Assembly (NCBI GenBank): GCA_034231615.1
Contig: CM067318.1
Location: 32,505,723 to 32,569,722 of the forward strand
DNA length: 64,000 bases
Source: Meghimatium bilineatum
Lineage: Eukaryota; Mollusca; Gastropoda; Stylommatophora; Philomycidae
Reading direction: 5' to 3'
A model generated the notes under the pieces. The model worked only from the letters and a program-made list of their open reading frames with translations. It had not been told where the DNA came from and did no database searches. Of the stretch, positions 49,601 through 59,570 are shown in pieces. The translations under genes and the position numbers were made by a program. The first letter of the stretch is position 1. Each line of letters begins with the position of its first letter.

Positions 49601-52103
49601 TCATTCACATTTTGATCAAAACTCTTCACAGAGTCCTCTGCTTCAGAACTGTGACGTTTTCTATAAGTCTTACCTCCCTTTTGGAAAGTTCTATCGTTAT
49701 CATTTTCAAATGACCTTGACATGTTTTCTAAATTTTCAACCAACTCATCTTCTCCTCCCTCATCCTGAACAAAAAATCCTGCCAGAAAAGATGGAAACTT
49801 TTGTGAATCGTCATCACCCTGGTTACCCTCCTCAATAGTTGCAACTTCTCGTTTACTTCTCTTCTTCTTCTTCTCCTTCTTATCTCTCTTCTTCCATTTC
49901 TTTTTCCCTTCCTCCACTATTTCCCCAGGCTCTCTCTGCTCATCTTCCAGTTGACTCCCGGTTCCTATATCAAATGTTTGCTCATACATTTCAAGTGACA
50001 CTCTTTCCTCATACGACTTCCTACGAATCGCATCACCTTCCAACTCTCCCTCCTCCCTCACCTCTGTACTCAATCTCTCCTTCCTAATCTCAACAAACCT
50101 TTGATCTTCTGCAACCGCCTCATTTATTTGCTTGTGACTTTTCTTTCCTTGGTCCTTCTTTATTTTCTTTCCTTTCTTCTTTACTTTCTTGGACATTAGT
50201 TTCTTTTTTATCTTCTTTACTGGTTGAACTATATCCGCCTCTATACGGTCAGCATCACTTTCCTCTCTGAATATATCAACCAATGCTTCCTCATTCCGAG
50301 TGTCCACTTCCTCCTGCCTTCTAAACTTCTCTCTATCTTCCTCTTGAGAATATGAATGTCTGTGCTCACTATTTGAAGATTCAGGGTCTGTATCTTGACT
50401 AGTGTTAACATGATCATGTCTCAAATCTTTCTCTTTTCTTTCACCCTTACCTCTATCAGATAAAGAACCTTGTGTACCATCCTTCTGTCCACTGTCTTTC
50501 TGAAGTGGTTCTTTCTCTAAAACAAAATCACTTTCATCGAAGGTAACATCCGGAACATCAATGTCATCAAGAAGGGAATTCTGGGTGTTCTCATCACTGT
50601 CAATGGGTTCTAATGATCTGTTTTCACTCTTAGATTTATTTGTTTTTGATGGGCTACCTTTTTCATTAAAGTTATAATGATGACTAACATCTTTGTTATC
50701 TCCATTCTCCGGTGATTGTGAATGTTGCTTTTCATACGTATCCCCTTCATCTGGACTAAGTTCTGTCTCTTCTTGAGTCAAAGGCATCTGTGAATCCCAC
50801 CTTCCATCATTCTCATCATCAGTGTTCTCATTCTGCTTTCCAGTCATAGATAAATTACCTTCATCTGCAAAGCTCAAGTTAGAGTTATCATCACTCACAG
50901 TGGGATCTGCTGGATCATAATTTTGAGCAAAGCCTAAAGTACTCCCAGAAACTCTATCATTAATGTCTGTTTGATGATCTTTACACAAAGTTTCTGAGCC
51001 TTTAGCTGGCTCAGAAGTATCATAGTCATCTGTTGGTTCTGATGGGTCATAATCCTCAACCAATGAAACTCGCACTCTGTCATTCTTTGCAACACCTTTA
51101 TCTGTAAAATTCAAGAAATTCATACAATTAATTTGTGAAACTGCTACCACTTATAATAAAATGGTTTATATATAATGTGTAACGGAAAGAGCAGATTTGT
51201 CAGCAAGGTCAGTAACAACTACAGTTTATAGTTAATCTATAGTGCATACTTTTATAACAAATTTCCCTATTCAACAAATCTCAAATTAATTTTAGTCTTT
51301 ACTGTTGATACAGTATATAATGAATGTTTAGTGTTCAAAATTCAGTAGATAGGTATTTGTAACATATATTTACTTATTGTCTACTAAATGGTTGCACATT
51401 TCAAAGATTTGCATCATAATGAGAAAATCTAAAGCACAGTCCTATTACTAGAAGGTGATGGGCAGCTAGCAAGAGGTTTAAAGTGAGAGGGAAACATCAA
51501 GTGGTGGACAAAATACAGGTCAGAATGCACCACCAAGGTGTAAGGCAGAAGATAAAGAGTTCCACTGCAGCCAAAATATGATGAGAAGACGGCACTTTAT
51601 AATTTATATAAGAACAAATTTTATAATGTACTAAAGTAAAGTTTTTCCAATGTAAATACAAAAACATGACACACAGAAAGTATAAGCAAGAATCTCATTC
51701 AGATCATTTTAAATAATCAGCCTCCGCCAAAGACGGATGTGTCGGGCCAATGGCGCAAATAAAACAGTGACACAACACATTTCCATTCTCTGGACTACAT
51801 CCTGCTGGAAATCTAGTAGGACAATGGTCCTGCTACAAGAGAATTCAGCAGTAGTTTGAGAATGAACGCTGAAGAAGAAGAAATAATCAGCCCGCACAAG
51901 CCATACAAGCCATCAGAAATGTTAGCTTTGTTGAGACCAAGTTAGAGAATAAAGCTCATGGTTGACAAGTAAAATTAACATAAGGTGAATTATATACCTG
52001 TTCTAGAATGTCTTAGATTCAACTCCCTTTGTTCCTCTTGTCGAGCATCCAGATCAATCTCCATACCTCCCTCATCCTCAGATGTATCCCATCCATAATC
52101 CAT
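43039..52103 (-). CDS. SCAF1/SCAF11-like SR-related CTD-associated factor (4 exons)
   Basis: Coding exons in order: 51998-52103, 47236-51101, 44434-44562, 43039-43245, all GT-AG, giving 1435 codons and a stop. Parts: acidic [20 protein letters not shown] leader; Asp/Glu/Ser-rich region with three YDP-x-x-P-T motifs; Lys-rich blocks ([20 protein letters not shown]); RE/RS-rich tract at about residues 550-785; proline-rich region at about 950-1070; then the conserved domain [20 protein letters not shown] ... [28 protein letters not shown] (1325-1390). That C-terminal domain is shared by SCAF1, SCAF11 and PHRF1 and binds the phosphorylated RNA polymerase II CTD. There is no RING, which favours SCAF1 over SCAF11; vertebrate SCAF1 has a similar size. 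Role inferred: linking transcription to splicing in the nucleus. It lies about 6.9 kb upstream of PHRF1 in the same direction. Confidence 0.9.
43632..43687. repeat. (TA)n microsatellite
   Basis: About 56 bases of pure TA in intron 3 of the SCAF1-like gene. A shorter run occurs near 44325-44340. Confidence 0.97.
44140..44205 (-). repeat. SINE-A head fragment
   Basis: CTTTCCTTAGTCGCCTCCTACAACATGCATGGAAAG...CCCTATTCTTT in reverse orientation; only the first third of the element. Confidence 0.5.
44434..44562 (-). CDS. SCAF1-like exon 3: CTD-binding domain core
   Basis: 43 codons, phase 0 both ends; acceptor TTTTGCAG at 44563, donor GTTTGT at 44433. It encodes [40 protein letters not shown] and VPK. 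Equivalent to PHRF1 exon 12 with the same exon limits. Confidence 0.95.
45060..45215 (-). repeat. tRNA-derived SINE fragment
   Basis: On the minus strand: CATGGTGGATAAGATGTTCGC (A-box-like), GTGCTCATGAGGTC and CAGGTTTGAATAAG (B-box-like). A tRNA-like head, too diverged for a tRNA gene. Confidence 0.45.
45688..45893 (-). repeat. SINE-A copy, head missing
   Basis: CATTCTCAAATTTCTGCAGAATAGCAGGATGTACTC...TTAGTTGCCTCTTATGATAAACATGG. It joins a LINE end-like sequence (CCCATAACCTGTGAGGGTTCTAGG) at about 45905. Confidence 0.75.
46225..46330 (+). mobile_element. Family-H RNase H 3' terminus
   Basis: GGACTCTGAGTCTACATATGC, GGAATGCCCCACGTACTGTG and CTAATCAAGAATC match the end of 740-1300. Confidence 0.55.
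46330..46520 (-). mobile_element. Jockey-like LINE 3' terminus
   Basis: Reverse-strand text ESKLYG...YELEKTQ with upstream HIETK corresponds to the EEKLYGTVDTLKQTAAYI end of the 60563-61839 element and to 63835-64000. Confidence 0.6.
46620..46765 (-). repeat. SINE-B copy
   Basis: CATTTATTCTCAAACTCTTACTGGATCTCTC, GCAGGACAATGCTTCTAATAAATTTCC, CCATTTTATTTGTGCCAATG in reverse orientation; followed by a G homopolymer. Confidence 0.8.
47236..51101 (-). CDS. SCAF1-like exon 2: giant disordered exon
   Basis: Acceptor TTTACAG at 51102, donor GTAGGA at 47235; 3866 bases, phase closes exactly with exon 1 (one carried base) and exon 3. Holds YDPSEPT, YDPADPT and YDPAHPT motifs, Lys-rich stretches, a long RE/RS tract with [20 protein letters not shown], Ser-rich acidic patches, a Pro/Gln/Leu region ([17 protein letters not shown]) and the [20 protein letters not shown] motif near the end. 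All consistent with an SR-related nuclear protein; no folded domain seen. The first Met at 51150 lies in the intron and is not the start. Confidence 0.93.
51480..51605 (+). mobile_element. LINE-A-type 3' end fragment
   Basis: GTGGACAAAATACAGGTCAGAATGCACCACCAAGG...ACTGCAGCCAAAATATGATG-AGAAGACGGCACTTTA matches 62640-62775 and the reverse of 31511-31620. Confidence 0.7.
51723..51880 (+). repeat. Complete 158-bp SINE-B with 12-bp target-site duplication
   Basis: Flanked by AAATAATCAGCC at 51711-51722 and 51881-51892 (exact). It defines the family ends: TCCGCCAAAGACGG ... GAACGCTGAAGAAGAAG. It carries the inner palindrome TAGTAGGAC/GTCCTGCTA. In intron 1 of the SCAF1-like gene. Confidence 0.96.
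51998..52103 (-). CDS. SCAF1-like exon 1: start codon
   Basis: ATG at 52103 opens [20 protein letters not shown] and [15 protein letters not shown], then donor GTATAT at 51997. The 106 bases leave one base that completes an Asp codon with exon 2, which fixes the phase. An in-frame upstream start is not evident. Confidence 0.85.
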
Positions 52104-52296
52104 TGCAGCAGTTCCACAATGCAATGTTTCAAACAATTCTTGCTACAGTATTACACCTAATATTTACACCATTCTAATCTTCAATCCTCTCTAACATAGC
52201 ATCTGGGGATGACAAGAAAAGAAAATGACTGCAAACAAAAATATTTACCTTGTAAAAACATATAATTACTGATTAAGGATTATATTGAATTATTTA

Positions 52297-52465
52297 TTTC
52301 ATTGTAATTTTGAGTGCGGATTTTAATCTTTTACTAAGCAACAGTAATTCTGTGAAACAGCAGCCAAGTAGCAAATTTTTAAAAACTATTTCATTGTAAT
52401 TTGGAGTGTACATTAGTCTTTAACAGTAGTTCTGCGAAACAGCAGCCAAGTTGCAAATTTAACAG
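52297..52465. repeat. Tandem duplication upstream of the SCAF1-like gene
   Basis: TTTCATTGTAATTTTGAGTG...TCTGTGAAACAGCAGCCAAGTAGCAAATTT is followed by a second copy, TTTCATTGTAATTTGGAGTG...TCTGCGAAACAGCAGCCAAGTTGCAAATTT, about 90 bases on. It lies 200-360 bases upstream of the ATG. Confidence 0.85.
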
Positions 52466-52749
52466 ATTAAATTATTATTATTATTCTTGTTCACAGTTTG
52501 ACATGTCTACACAGCAAACGCTAAATTTTTTTTTGAGAGGATTTTTTGTAAGGCACAAAGATATTACCAAAACAAGAAGCAAATATATGGAGAGGGAAGG
52601 AGAGTCAAATAACCTTGGACAAAAAAACTTAGTGACCCTCAAAAATAACTTTTTTAAATAATGCATGTTGCCCTGTTAAGAAGTGCAGAAAGAATTTTAG
52701 ATATAATAACGGCAACATTGCCATAGCAATTGCCATGGCATGTACATGG

Positions 52750-53820
52750 TGAATTTTACATTTTTCCTCCAAAATATAAACATGCAATCACCACAATTTT
52801 AACCAGATCCCTCAGTCACTGTGTATTGCTTTTATTGGTAGACAACTAGTCGCCTTTGATATAACATTTTTAGTTTGCGCTGGGTTAATACCTGGCCATG
52901 ACCTTTGTGTAGGTCACAGTTCATATTTTCGCTGCATATTTACATCGCTGAAATATTATGTCGGACCGATTTTTAAATGAATTTTTCAAAATCTGCAGAG
53001 TTTTGAGGACACAATTTTTTCACATGATGACAGCCATAGTTACAATGAAAATATGCACAATGTAGGTAATTTGCATATCAAACATAATGTGGCAAGTGAC
53101 AGTGAAATTCATTGTTAGATAGACCTAATGTTTCCGACAAAGAGAAGAAAATTAATAGTACTAATTGTGACATCACGAATTTCACCAATGATGTAGTTTG
53201 ACAAATTTGTATGTAACATAACGCACAGAACAAACAAGGAAAGAAGACATGTGCCGGATATCTGTAACTGTCATTAAAATAAAACGTCTTTTTAATATTT
53301 ATATTATGATGGGCCGGTGTATTCTGCTGAGTATGACATGTACTGGAGTACAAATGACAAGTTCAACATTTCGGGCATATCAACCTGAGAAAAAAAGGAG
53401 ATTTGATAATACATCTCAATATTTTCGTCTCAAAATGACTCCACTACTGAGCACCCTCAAAGTAAAAAAAAATGTTCCCACATTATGTTGAGTTTGACAG
53501 TTTATTTTTTAAACTATATATGTATTAAATTATCTTTGATATAGATTCATGCAAAACTATTCATTTTCTGTTATCTGCCAAGTCTGAGTGTGATATGAAT
53601 AGTTTGAAACATAATACATTTTTAACATCACCAAATTGATAATTTGGAGGATTTGTCCCCTTGCCATGATGATGTGGGATTGCCAATAGGGAAATCTCAT
53701 AGTGGTGAAAGAGTTACATTTTCCTCCAAAATATAAACATGCAGTCCTCACCACAATTAAAAATTGTTTCTAGGAAATATAAACATGCAGTCTTAGCAGC
53801 AATTTTAAACCAAGTCAAGA
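52750..53820. repeat. Composite repeat with direct repeats of TTTCCTCCAAAATATAAACA
   Basis: TTTCCTCCAAAATATAAACATGC occurs at 52761, 53721 and as a partial copy at 53773. Between them 53340-53726 is the inverted relative of 63536-63830. Probably a decayed DNA transposon region; no transposase is recognised with confidence. Confidence 0.5.
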
Positions 53821-53909
53821 TCATGAAAATGGTATTTGAATCACTTGGCAACATGCTCAAAAATTATTATATGCTTATTAATATTCTACTATGACTTTAA
53901 GAACAGATA

Positions 53910-54135
53910 CGCCTGTGTGTTACGTAAGACTGAAAGGGGAGCAAAGAATAGCAACACTGTTACCTGTCATACATGTTGGAGGTTTGGGAGGTGGAGTTTG
54001 CTGCTCTCCAGTCCAATAGAAGTGTCAAAGTGACCCACAAGCCATGCTAAAGTCTGATGTGTCAGGTCAAATTGTGCAGATATAACAGCAATGTTGCAAA
54101 CCATTACACAATGCATCCTGTTCTCAGAGTTAGAA
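53910..54135 (+). repeat. SINE-A copy
   Basis: CGCCTGTGTGTTACGTAAGACTGAAAGGGGAGC head; middle shortened; ends ATCCTGTTCTC-AGAGTTAGAACGAATGCTGAAGAA. Confidence 0.75.
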
Positions 54136-54249
54136 CGAATGCTGAAGAACACGAAGAGACCAGCCAGTTGACTTCAAATGTTTCACTGAGCCAGGGATAT
54201 TCTGATAGATGGTAATTGAATACCAGTACTGACAAACATTTACCCTCAG

Positions 54250-54530
54250 TCTCAGGGGTGCCCGTGTGTTGCCAGGGCTCAAAAGGGGAGCAAAGAATAG
54301 CAACATTGTTTACCTTCCACGCATGTCGTAAAAGGCGACTAAGGAGTTTATGGGATGGAGTTGGCTGTCCCATCCCATATAGGGTAATTGACCCAAAGCC
54401 ATGCTGAAGTTGGATGTGTCAGGCCGAAAGGCACAGATATTGCAGCAATGCAGTAAACCATGACACAACGCATTCCGTTCTCTGGACTACATCTTGCTAA
54501 TCTGCAGGAGTTTGAGAATGGATGCAGAAG
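54250..54530 (+). repeat. SINE-A, near-consensus
   Basis: GCCCGTGTGTTGCCAGGGCTC head to GAGTTTGAGAATGGATGCAGAAGAAGAG. One of the least diverged copies, with the GGCCGAAAGGC hairpin intact. Confidence 0.9.
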
Positions 54531-54604
54531 AAGAGTCTATGGGGAGGCTCAATATTTAATTTTGAACCTTTTTTGCTATTGTAAAACTTAAAAATTTATT
54601 TTAG

Positions 54605-55262
54605 TTCTACAGATCCCTTATAAATATATTTTTGTGTCAATTACCCCATATAAATATCCTTTTGTGTTTATTACCCCATATATCTTTTTGTGTTGATTAC
54701 CCCATATTAATATCTTTTTGTGTTGATTTTCATTTTCCTTTTGCGCTGAAGTTAGCGCATAGGGCAGATCTCTCCAATTCTGTCTGCTCAAAGCTTATCT
54801 GTGCAGTTCTTGAATAATATGAATATTGGTTGTTTTACTTTCTCTAAGTATTGTTCTTCTGAGTGTTTCTTTTGGTCTACCCCTGTATCTTTTGCCTGTA
54901 GGTATCCATTCAAGAGATTGGTGGTGTATTCTGTTGGTGTCTGCACGTAGGGCATGCCCGATGTAGGACCAACAGCATTTTCTGATAACATCTGTGATGA
55001 AATTTTGATGTGTCTCTTCTCTGATTTTATCATTTGATTTGAATTCACTCCGATGGGTGTTAGTTATCCTACGAAGACATTTGTTCTTGAAACTCAGTCA
55101 TTTCTTTTCTGATGATAAAGAGCTTTTCCAGCTCTCACATCCATATGATAGCACCGGAATAACGCAGGAATTAAATAAGCGCATTTTCGTGGGTGTTTGT
55201 GTTGATTACCCCATATATCTTTTTGTGTTGATTACCCCATATAAATATATTTTTCCTTCTGT
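54605..55262. repeat. TTTTTGTGTTGATTACCCCATA tandem repeat, split by LINE
   Basis: Units of about 28-30 bases (TTTTTGTGTTGATTACCCCA + TATAAATATC) occupy 54630-54735 and resume at 55197-55255, with the LINE fragment 54736-55194 between them. Confidence 0.85.
54736..55194 (-). mobile_element. LINE-E fragment, left arm of inverted pair
   Basis: Minus-strand translation (frame-broken) shows YGCESWK-like, EFKSNDKIREETHQNFITDV and SYIGHALRAD-like segments ending DLPYALTSAQKEN. Nearly the same sequence lies inverted at 56497-56945. Confidence 0.85.
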
Positions 55263-55674
55263 AAATACTCCCCACGCCTCCCCCATCATTTACAATTTCC
55301 TCTGCAGTAAATCCTCCATCTGCTGGTAGCACATGCTATTCAGGATGTAGTGATCAACCCAGCAATTTTGTGGCAGTACTAACTTTCTAGGCAATATAAA
55401 TATGGTAAGTAGGCTGCCATTGCTTTCCAGATGCACAGTCTCTGACTGTGGTGTCTTCTTCAGCATTCATTCTCAAATTGCTGAAAATTTAAATATTTTA
55501 TCATGAATTTTTTTGAGGTTTGTGGCAGAAAACAAAGTATTTATAGAGGTTTGTAATAGAAAAAAGTATTTATAGGTTAGCTACAGATAAAAATGTAATG
55601 GCTTGACTACCGCCTCCTAACTGCCATCAACTACGAAACTACTAAATTAAATGTAAATAATTAATATACTGGAT

Positions 55675-55832
55675 CCGCCAAAGACAATGTGTCAGGCCAT
55701 CGGCATAAATAAAACAGAGACACAACACATTTCCATTCTCTAGACTACATCCTGCTGGAAATCTAGTATGGCAATTGTCCTGTTATACGAGAGATCCAGT
55801 GGAAAGTTTGTGAATGAACGCTGAAGAAGAAG
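55675..55832 (+). repeat. Complete 158-bp SINE-B with 10-bp target-site duplication
   Basis: Flanked by TATACTGGAT at 55665-55674 and 55833-55842 (exact). Same length as the copy at 51723-51880. Confidence 0.95.
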
Positions 55833-56107
55833 TATACTGGATAAGTAACAATATACACTGTCTTCAGAGTTTGCTATCTGATAATTTTAAAAAAGGAACA
55901 TCTATTCTAAAACATAACATTTAATGTACTGCGTGGTATTTAAAATTAACAATTATGTGGTAATGATAATAATGAGTAAATGTTTAACAACATTTATAAC
56001 CGATTTAAGCGTGCATTTTGTTCTAGCTTACTTTCCTAGTTGTGACTATCCTGCCTGTCAAGAAGGCAGTATCTTTTCATCACTTCTTACACAAATTCAC
56101 ATATATT

Positions 56108-56283
56108 CTTCTGCATTCATTCTCAAACTTCTGCAGATTAGGAGGATGTAGTCTGGAGAACATGTACCACACTTGACTGTGATATCTGCATCTTTTGGAC
56201 TGACCCAACCGACTTCAGCATAGACGACTGGTCAATTTGATCCTCTATGGGATAGCCAACTTCTCCCCATAACCTCCTTAAAG
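56108..56283 (-). repeat. SINE-A copy, head missing
   Basis: TTCTTCTGCATTCATTCTCAAACTTCTGCAGATTAGGAGG...CTTCTCCCCATAACCTCCTTA in reverse orientation. Confidence 0.8.
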
Positions 56284-56496
56284 AGAGCCCCGGTAGTATA
56301 TTCTTATCTCATTCACTCGTTGATCAGAAGACCAGGATTTTGAGTTATTCATAGTTTGAAATAGTTTGACTTCTGGTAGTGACGTCTGTTGATGGAGGGT
56401 GTTTCTCTAATCAAGTCTGGGTCATTCCGTCGATCGTTGGAATAATTAACTAACATCGTAAAGTCCAGACCGATTTGTGTAACAGGCACACGCACG

Positions 56497-56945
56497 AAAA
56501 TGCGCTTATTTAATTCCTGCGTTATTCTGGTGCTATCATATGGATGTGAGAGCTGGAAAAGTTATTTATCTTCAGAAAATAAATGACTGAGTTTCGAGAA
56601 CAAATGTCTTCGTAGGATAACTAACACCCATTGGAGTGAATTCAAATCGAATTATAAAATCAGAGAAGAGACACATCGAAATTTCATCACAGATGTTATC
56701 AGAAAATGCTGTTGGTCCTACATCGGGCATGTCCTACGCACAGACACCAATAATCTCTTGAATGGATACCTACAGGCAAAAGAGCAAGGGGTAGACCAAA
56801 AGAAACACTCAGAAGAACAATACTTAGAGAAAGTAAAACAACCAATATTCATACTATTCAAGAACTGCACAGAATAGCTTTGAGCAGACAGAATTGGAGA
56901 GATCCGACCTCTGCCCTAACTTCAGCGCAAAAGGAAAATGAATGA
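56497..56945 (+). mobile_element. LINE-E fragment, right arm of inverted pair
   Basis: YGCESWKSYLSSENK, FENKCLRRITNTHWSEFKSN, CCWSYIGHVLRTDTNNL and NLGQK-like segments; close to the inverse of 54736-55194. Ends GGAAAATGAATGAATGAATAG. Confidence 0.88.
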
Positions 56946-56984
56946 ATGAATAGTTTGAAATAAAATTTACTCCTGTGGTTCACC

Positions 56985-57125
56985 TAGCCACCAGGAAGTA
57001 TGACCCCATGCTCTGGGAAGGTTGAGGAATGGCACCATTGCTACTGACCAAGTGCAGTATGGAATGCTATTAAGGCGGTTTCTGGTCAACTAGGCAGCTG
57101 AGCATTTACGTGTGCTGTCACCGAT
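56985..57125. repeat. Diverged copy of the 8880-9360 repeat
   Basis: CCATGCTCTGGGAAGGTTGAGGAATGGCACC and AAGGCGGTTTCTGGTCAACTAGGCAGCTGAGCA recall the 9228-9310 sequence. A SINE-A head fragment (-) follows at 57140-57215. Confidence 0.45.
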
Positions 57126-57689
57126 TCATAAATCAGCTATCTATAACTCCTTAGCTACTTCCTATGACATGTGGTAGGAAAAGTATTGATATCTTTCAGA
57201 CGCAGCAACACGTATCTTCAAGGGGTGCACAGGGATTCGCATTGCTCTTGCGTGGTCCCAGGGTTAGCAGATAATCAAGGTACTAAAAGTACCTCCTCAT
57301 AGTGTACCCTCGAAACAGAAATACAGCTGGTCTTGTATTCCTGACCAACAGGCTGCTGACCAAACAAGATTTGACTGCATAGACAAGCAATATCTCCAAA
57401 ACCTCTGTGCTGACAGCACATATAGCGTCATTATCGACACACAGCAACAAGACAGTACGGTCAAACATTGGAAGGGTGGCCAATGCAATTGACACTAAAT
57501 AGGCAGATGCATAGTGACAGTTGAATAGATAACATACAGAGTACAATGAGAGGGCAGCACATGTGTAAATAGAATGGGAAAACGCGTCAAGAAAATCAGA
57601 ACGAAAAGTTATGTTAGATCGAGAGAGAGGCTTCTAGTTAACGGTTCTCTTTACGGGCAGAGACCCAATCGTGGGCACTCGGCCAAGAA

Positions 57690-59570
57690 GGCAGTCCGGA
57701 CCCAACTTTTACTTAGTTAGTGTGGCACATAGGGCAGAGGTTTGATTCTCCGTGTGTTAGGGTCCACTGCCTGTAGTTTTAGTTCTTGTATGGTCTTGAA
57801 GTCTGTTATTTCCCCTTCTTTAAGAATGGTGTTTTTTGGGGTTGCTTTAGGCCTTTGTTTTTTTACCCTAAGGTGTCCACATAAGGGCTTGTTGGTTTAT
57901 TCTGTTTTCATCCAGTCTTAAGATGTGACCCAGGTATTTTCATCTGTGTTTTCTTATGATGTTTGAAACATATTCTTGGTGTTTTGTTTCTTAAATCGCT
58001 ATTTGAGATGAAATCACTCCATTTTATCTTCATCAGTTTCCGGAGATTTGTTTTCAAAGCTGTTTAATTTTTGGTCAGTTGCTTGAGTTGATTTCCAGCT
58101 TTCACTTCCATAAGTTAATACTGAGACAATACAGGAGTTTAATAGCTTTAGCTTGGTGTTTCTACATCTTTTGATTTCCAGATATTGGTTTAGTGAATGT
58201 GCTAGCTGCAACTGTTATGTGTATATTTATTTCTTTTATCAAGTCTCCGTCAACAAACATTCGGCTGCCCAAGTAATTAAAGATGGAGACTTTTTCCAGT
58301 ATTTGGTTGTTTACTAAGATGTTATTTATTGAACTGGTAAATTCCATGATTTTTTATTTGGTTGTGTTGATCTGGAGGCCAATTTGATCTGCTAGGATGC
58401 ATAGTTTGTTTGTTATATCTTGTGTTTGTTGAGTAGAGTTTAAGATTGCTATGTCATCTTCAACAAAAAAAGTCAGCTAAAGCATTGTTTTTGAGCCACT
58501 GGATGTCCGCTTTTTTCCTCTTGAATGGTTTTATGCACGACCCAATCGATGGCTATTCCAAATAGCATTGATGATAATACGAAGCCCTGTTTTACACCCG
58601 TGTCGACACTGAATCATTCTGAATTTCCTGTTTCTGTTTTTACACAACAGGTTGTTTCTTGCTAAAGAGCTTTTATGATGTTTATTTATTTTAATTGGAA
58701 TCCATAAATCTTAAGGATTTCTCATAGTGCAGATCAATGTATACTGTCGAATGCCTTTTGGAAGTCTATAAAGTTAATAACTAAAGAAATTTGAAACTCA
58801 ATTAAATTTTCTATAATATTTATAAGTGAAGATGTGATCTACACACAAACGGTTAGATCTAAGGCCGGCTTGTTGTTCTCTAGTCTTTGATCAACAGCTT
58901 TTTCATTCTTTCCATTATGATGCTACAAAAATTTTCCTGGGATTGATAGTAAAGTAATCCCACGCCAGTTGTTACGGTTTGACAGGTCTCCTTTTTTTGG
59001 TAGTTTCAAGATTTCACAATCTTTCCAGTCTTTTGGAGGGGATTCTGTCTGCCATACAGCATTCATTATAGAAAGTAGGTGGCCCAAGGAGTTGTCCGCT
59101 GCTTTTAGCATTTCACTAGAGATTTCATCATTTCCACACATCTTGTTGTTTTTTAATTTCTTGATGGCGTATTTCCTTTCATTTAATGAGATGTCGCATG
59201 AAGCATTTAATCAAGGCATGATTTCTTCCATTTCAAAATTTTTCAATTTTGTTGTGGCCGGTCTATTTAATAGATCTTTAAAATGTTCTGCCCACCCATC
59301 TGTCTGAGCTTTTTGAGAGTATAATTGCATTGTCTTTGTTCTTCATCAGAACGTTTGTAGTTGGAGGATGGTTTGTAAGTTGTTTAACAATATGGAACAA
59401 TGTTTTACTGTTTCCAATGTTGGCTGCTACTTCTACTTCTGAAGATAACTTGTGTATGAGATCATGTTTGTCCTTGCATGTATTTGTTTTTACTCTAGTA
59501 AGCTTGTTTTTACTTGCCCAACTCTACTGTCAATTGTTTCCCATACTGGAAACATACGCGTGAAGAACAT
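57690..59570 (-). mobile_element. LINE-D, decayed reverse transcriptase region
   Basis: Minus-strand text in order: KMCGNDEISSEMLKAADNSL, DWKDCEILKLPKKGDLSNRNNWRGITLL (RT finger), then frame-broken palm with TFFVEDDIAIL near 58460 (the usual YADD is altered), NNILVNNQILEKVSIFNYLGSRM, TYGSESWKSTQATDQKLNSF, and a 3' ORF end. About 1.9 kb, 5'-truncated, many stops. Confidence 0.85.

Noticed and set aside
48249-50087. Open frames on both strands within 47236-51101 other than the main one
   Set aside because: Explained by the biased codons of RE/RS and Lys-rich sequence; only the main frame joins the flanking exons in phase.
36150-52103. One single gene spanning both SCAF1-like and PHRF1 exons
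   Set aside because: The SCAF1-like frame stops at 43039 after a complete C-terminal domain, and PHRF1 has its own ATG with a typical acidic start and its own copy of that domain.
57283-57546. Minus-strand 87-codon frame
   Set aside because: Cys/Leu-rich text without any motif; no relation to a known family seen and no supporting exons nearby.
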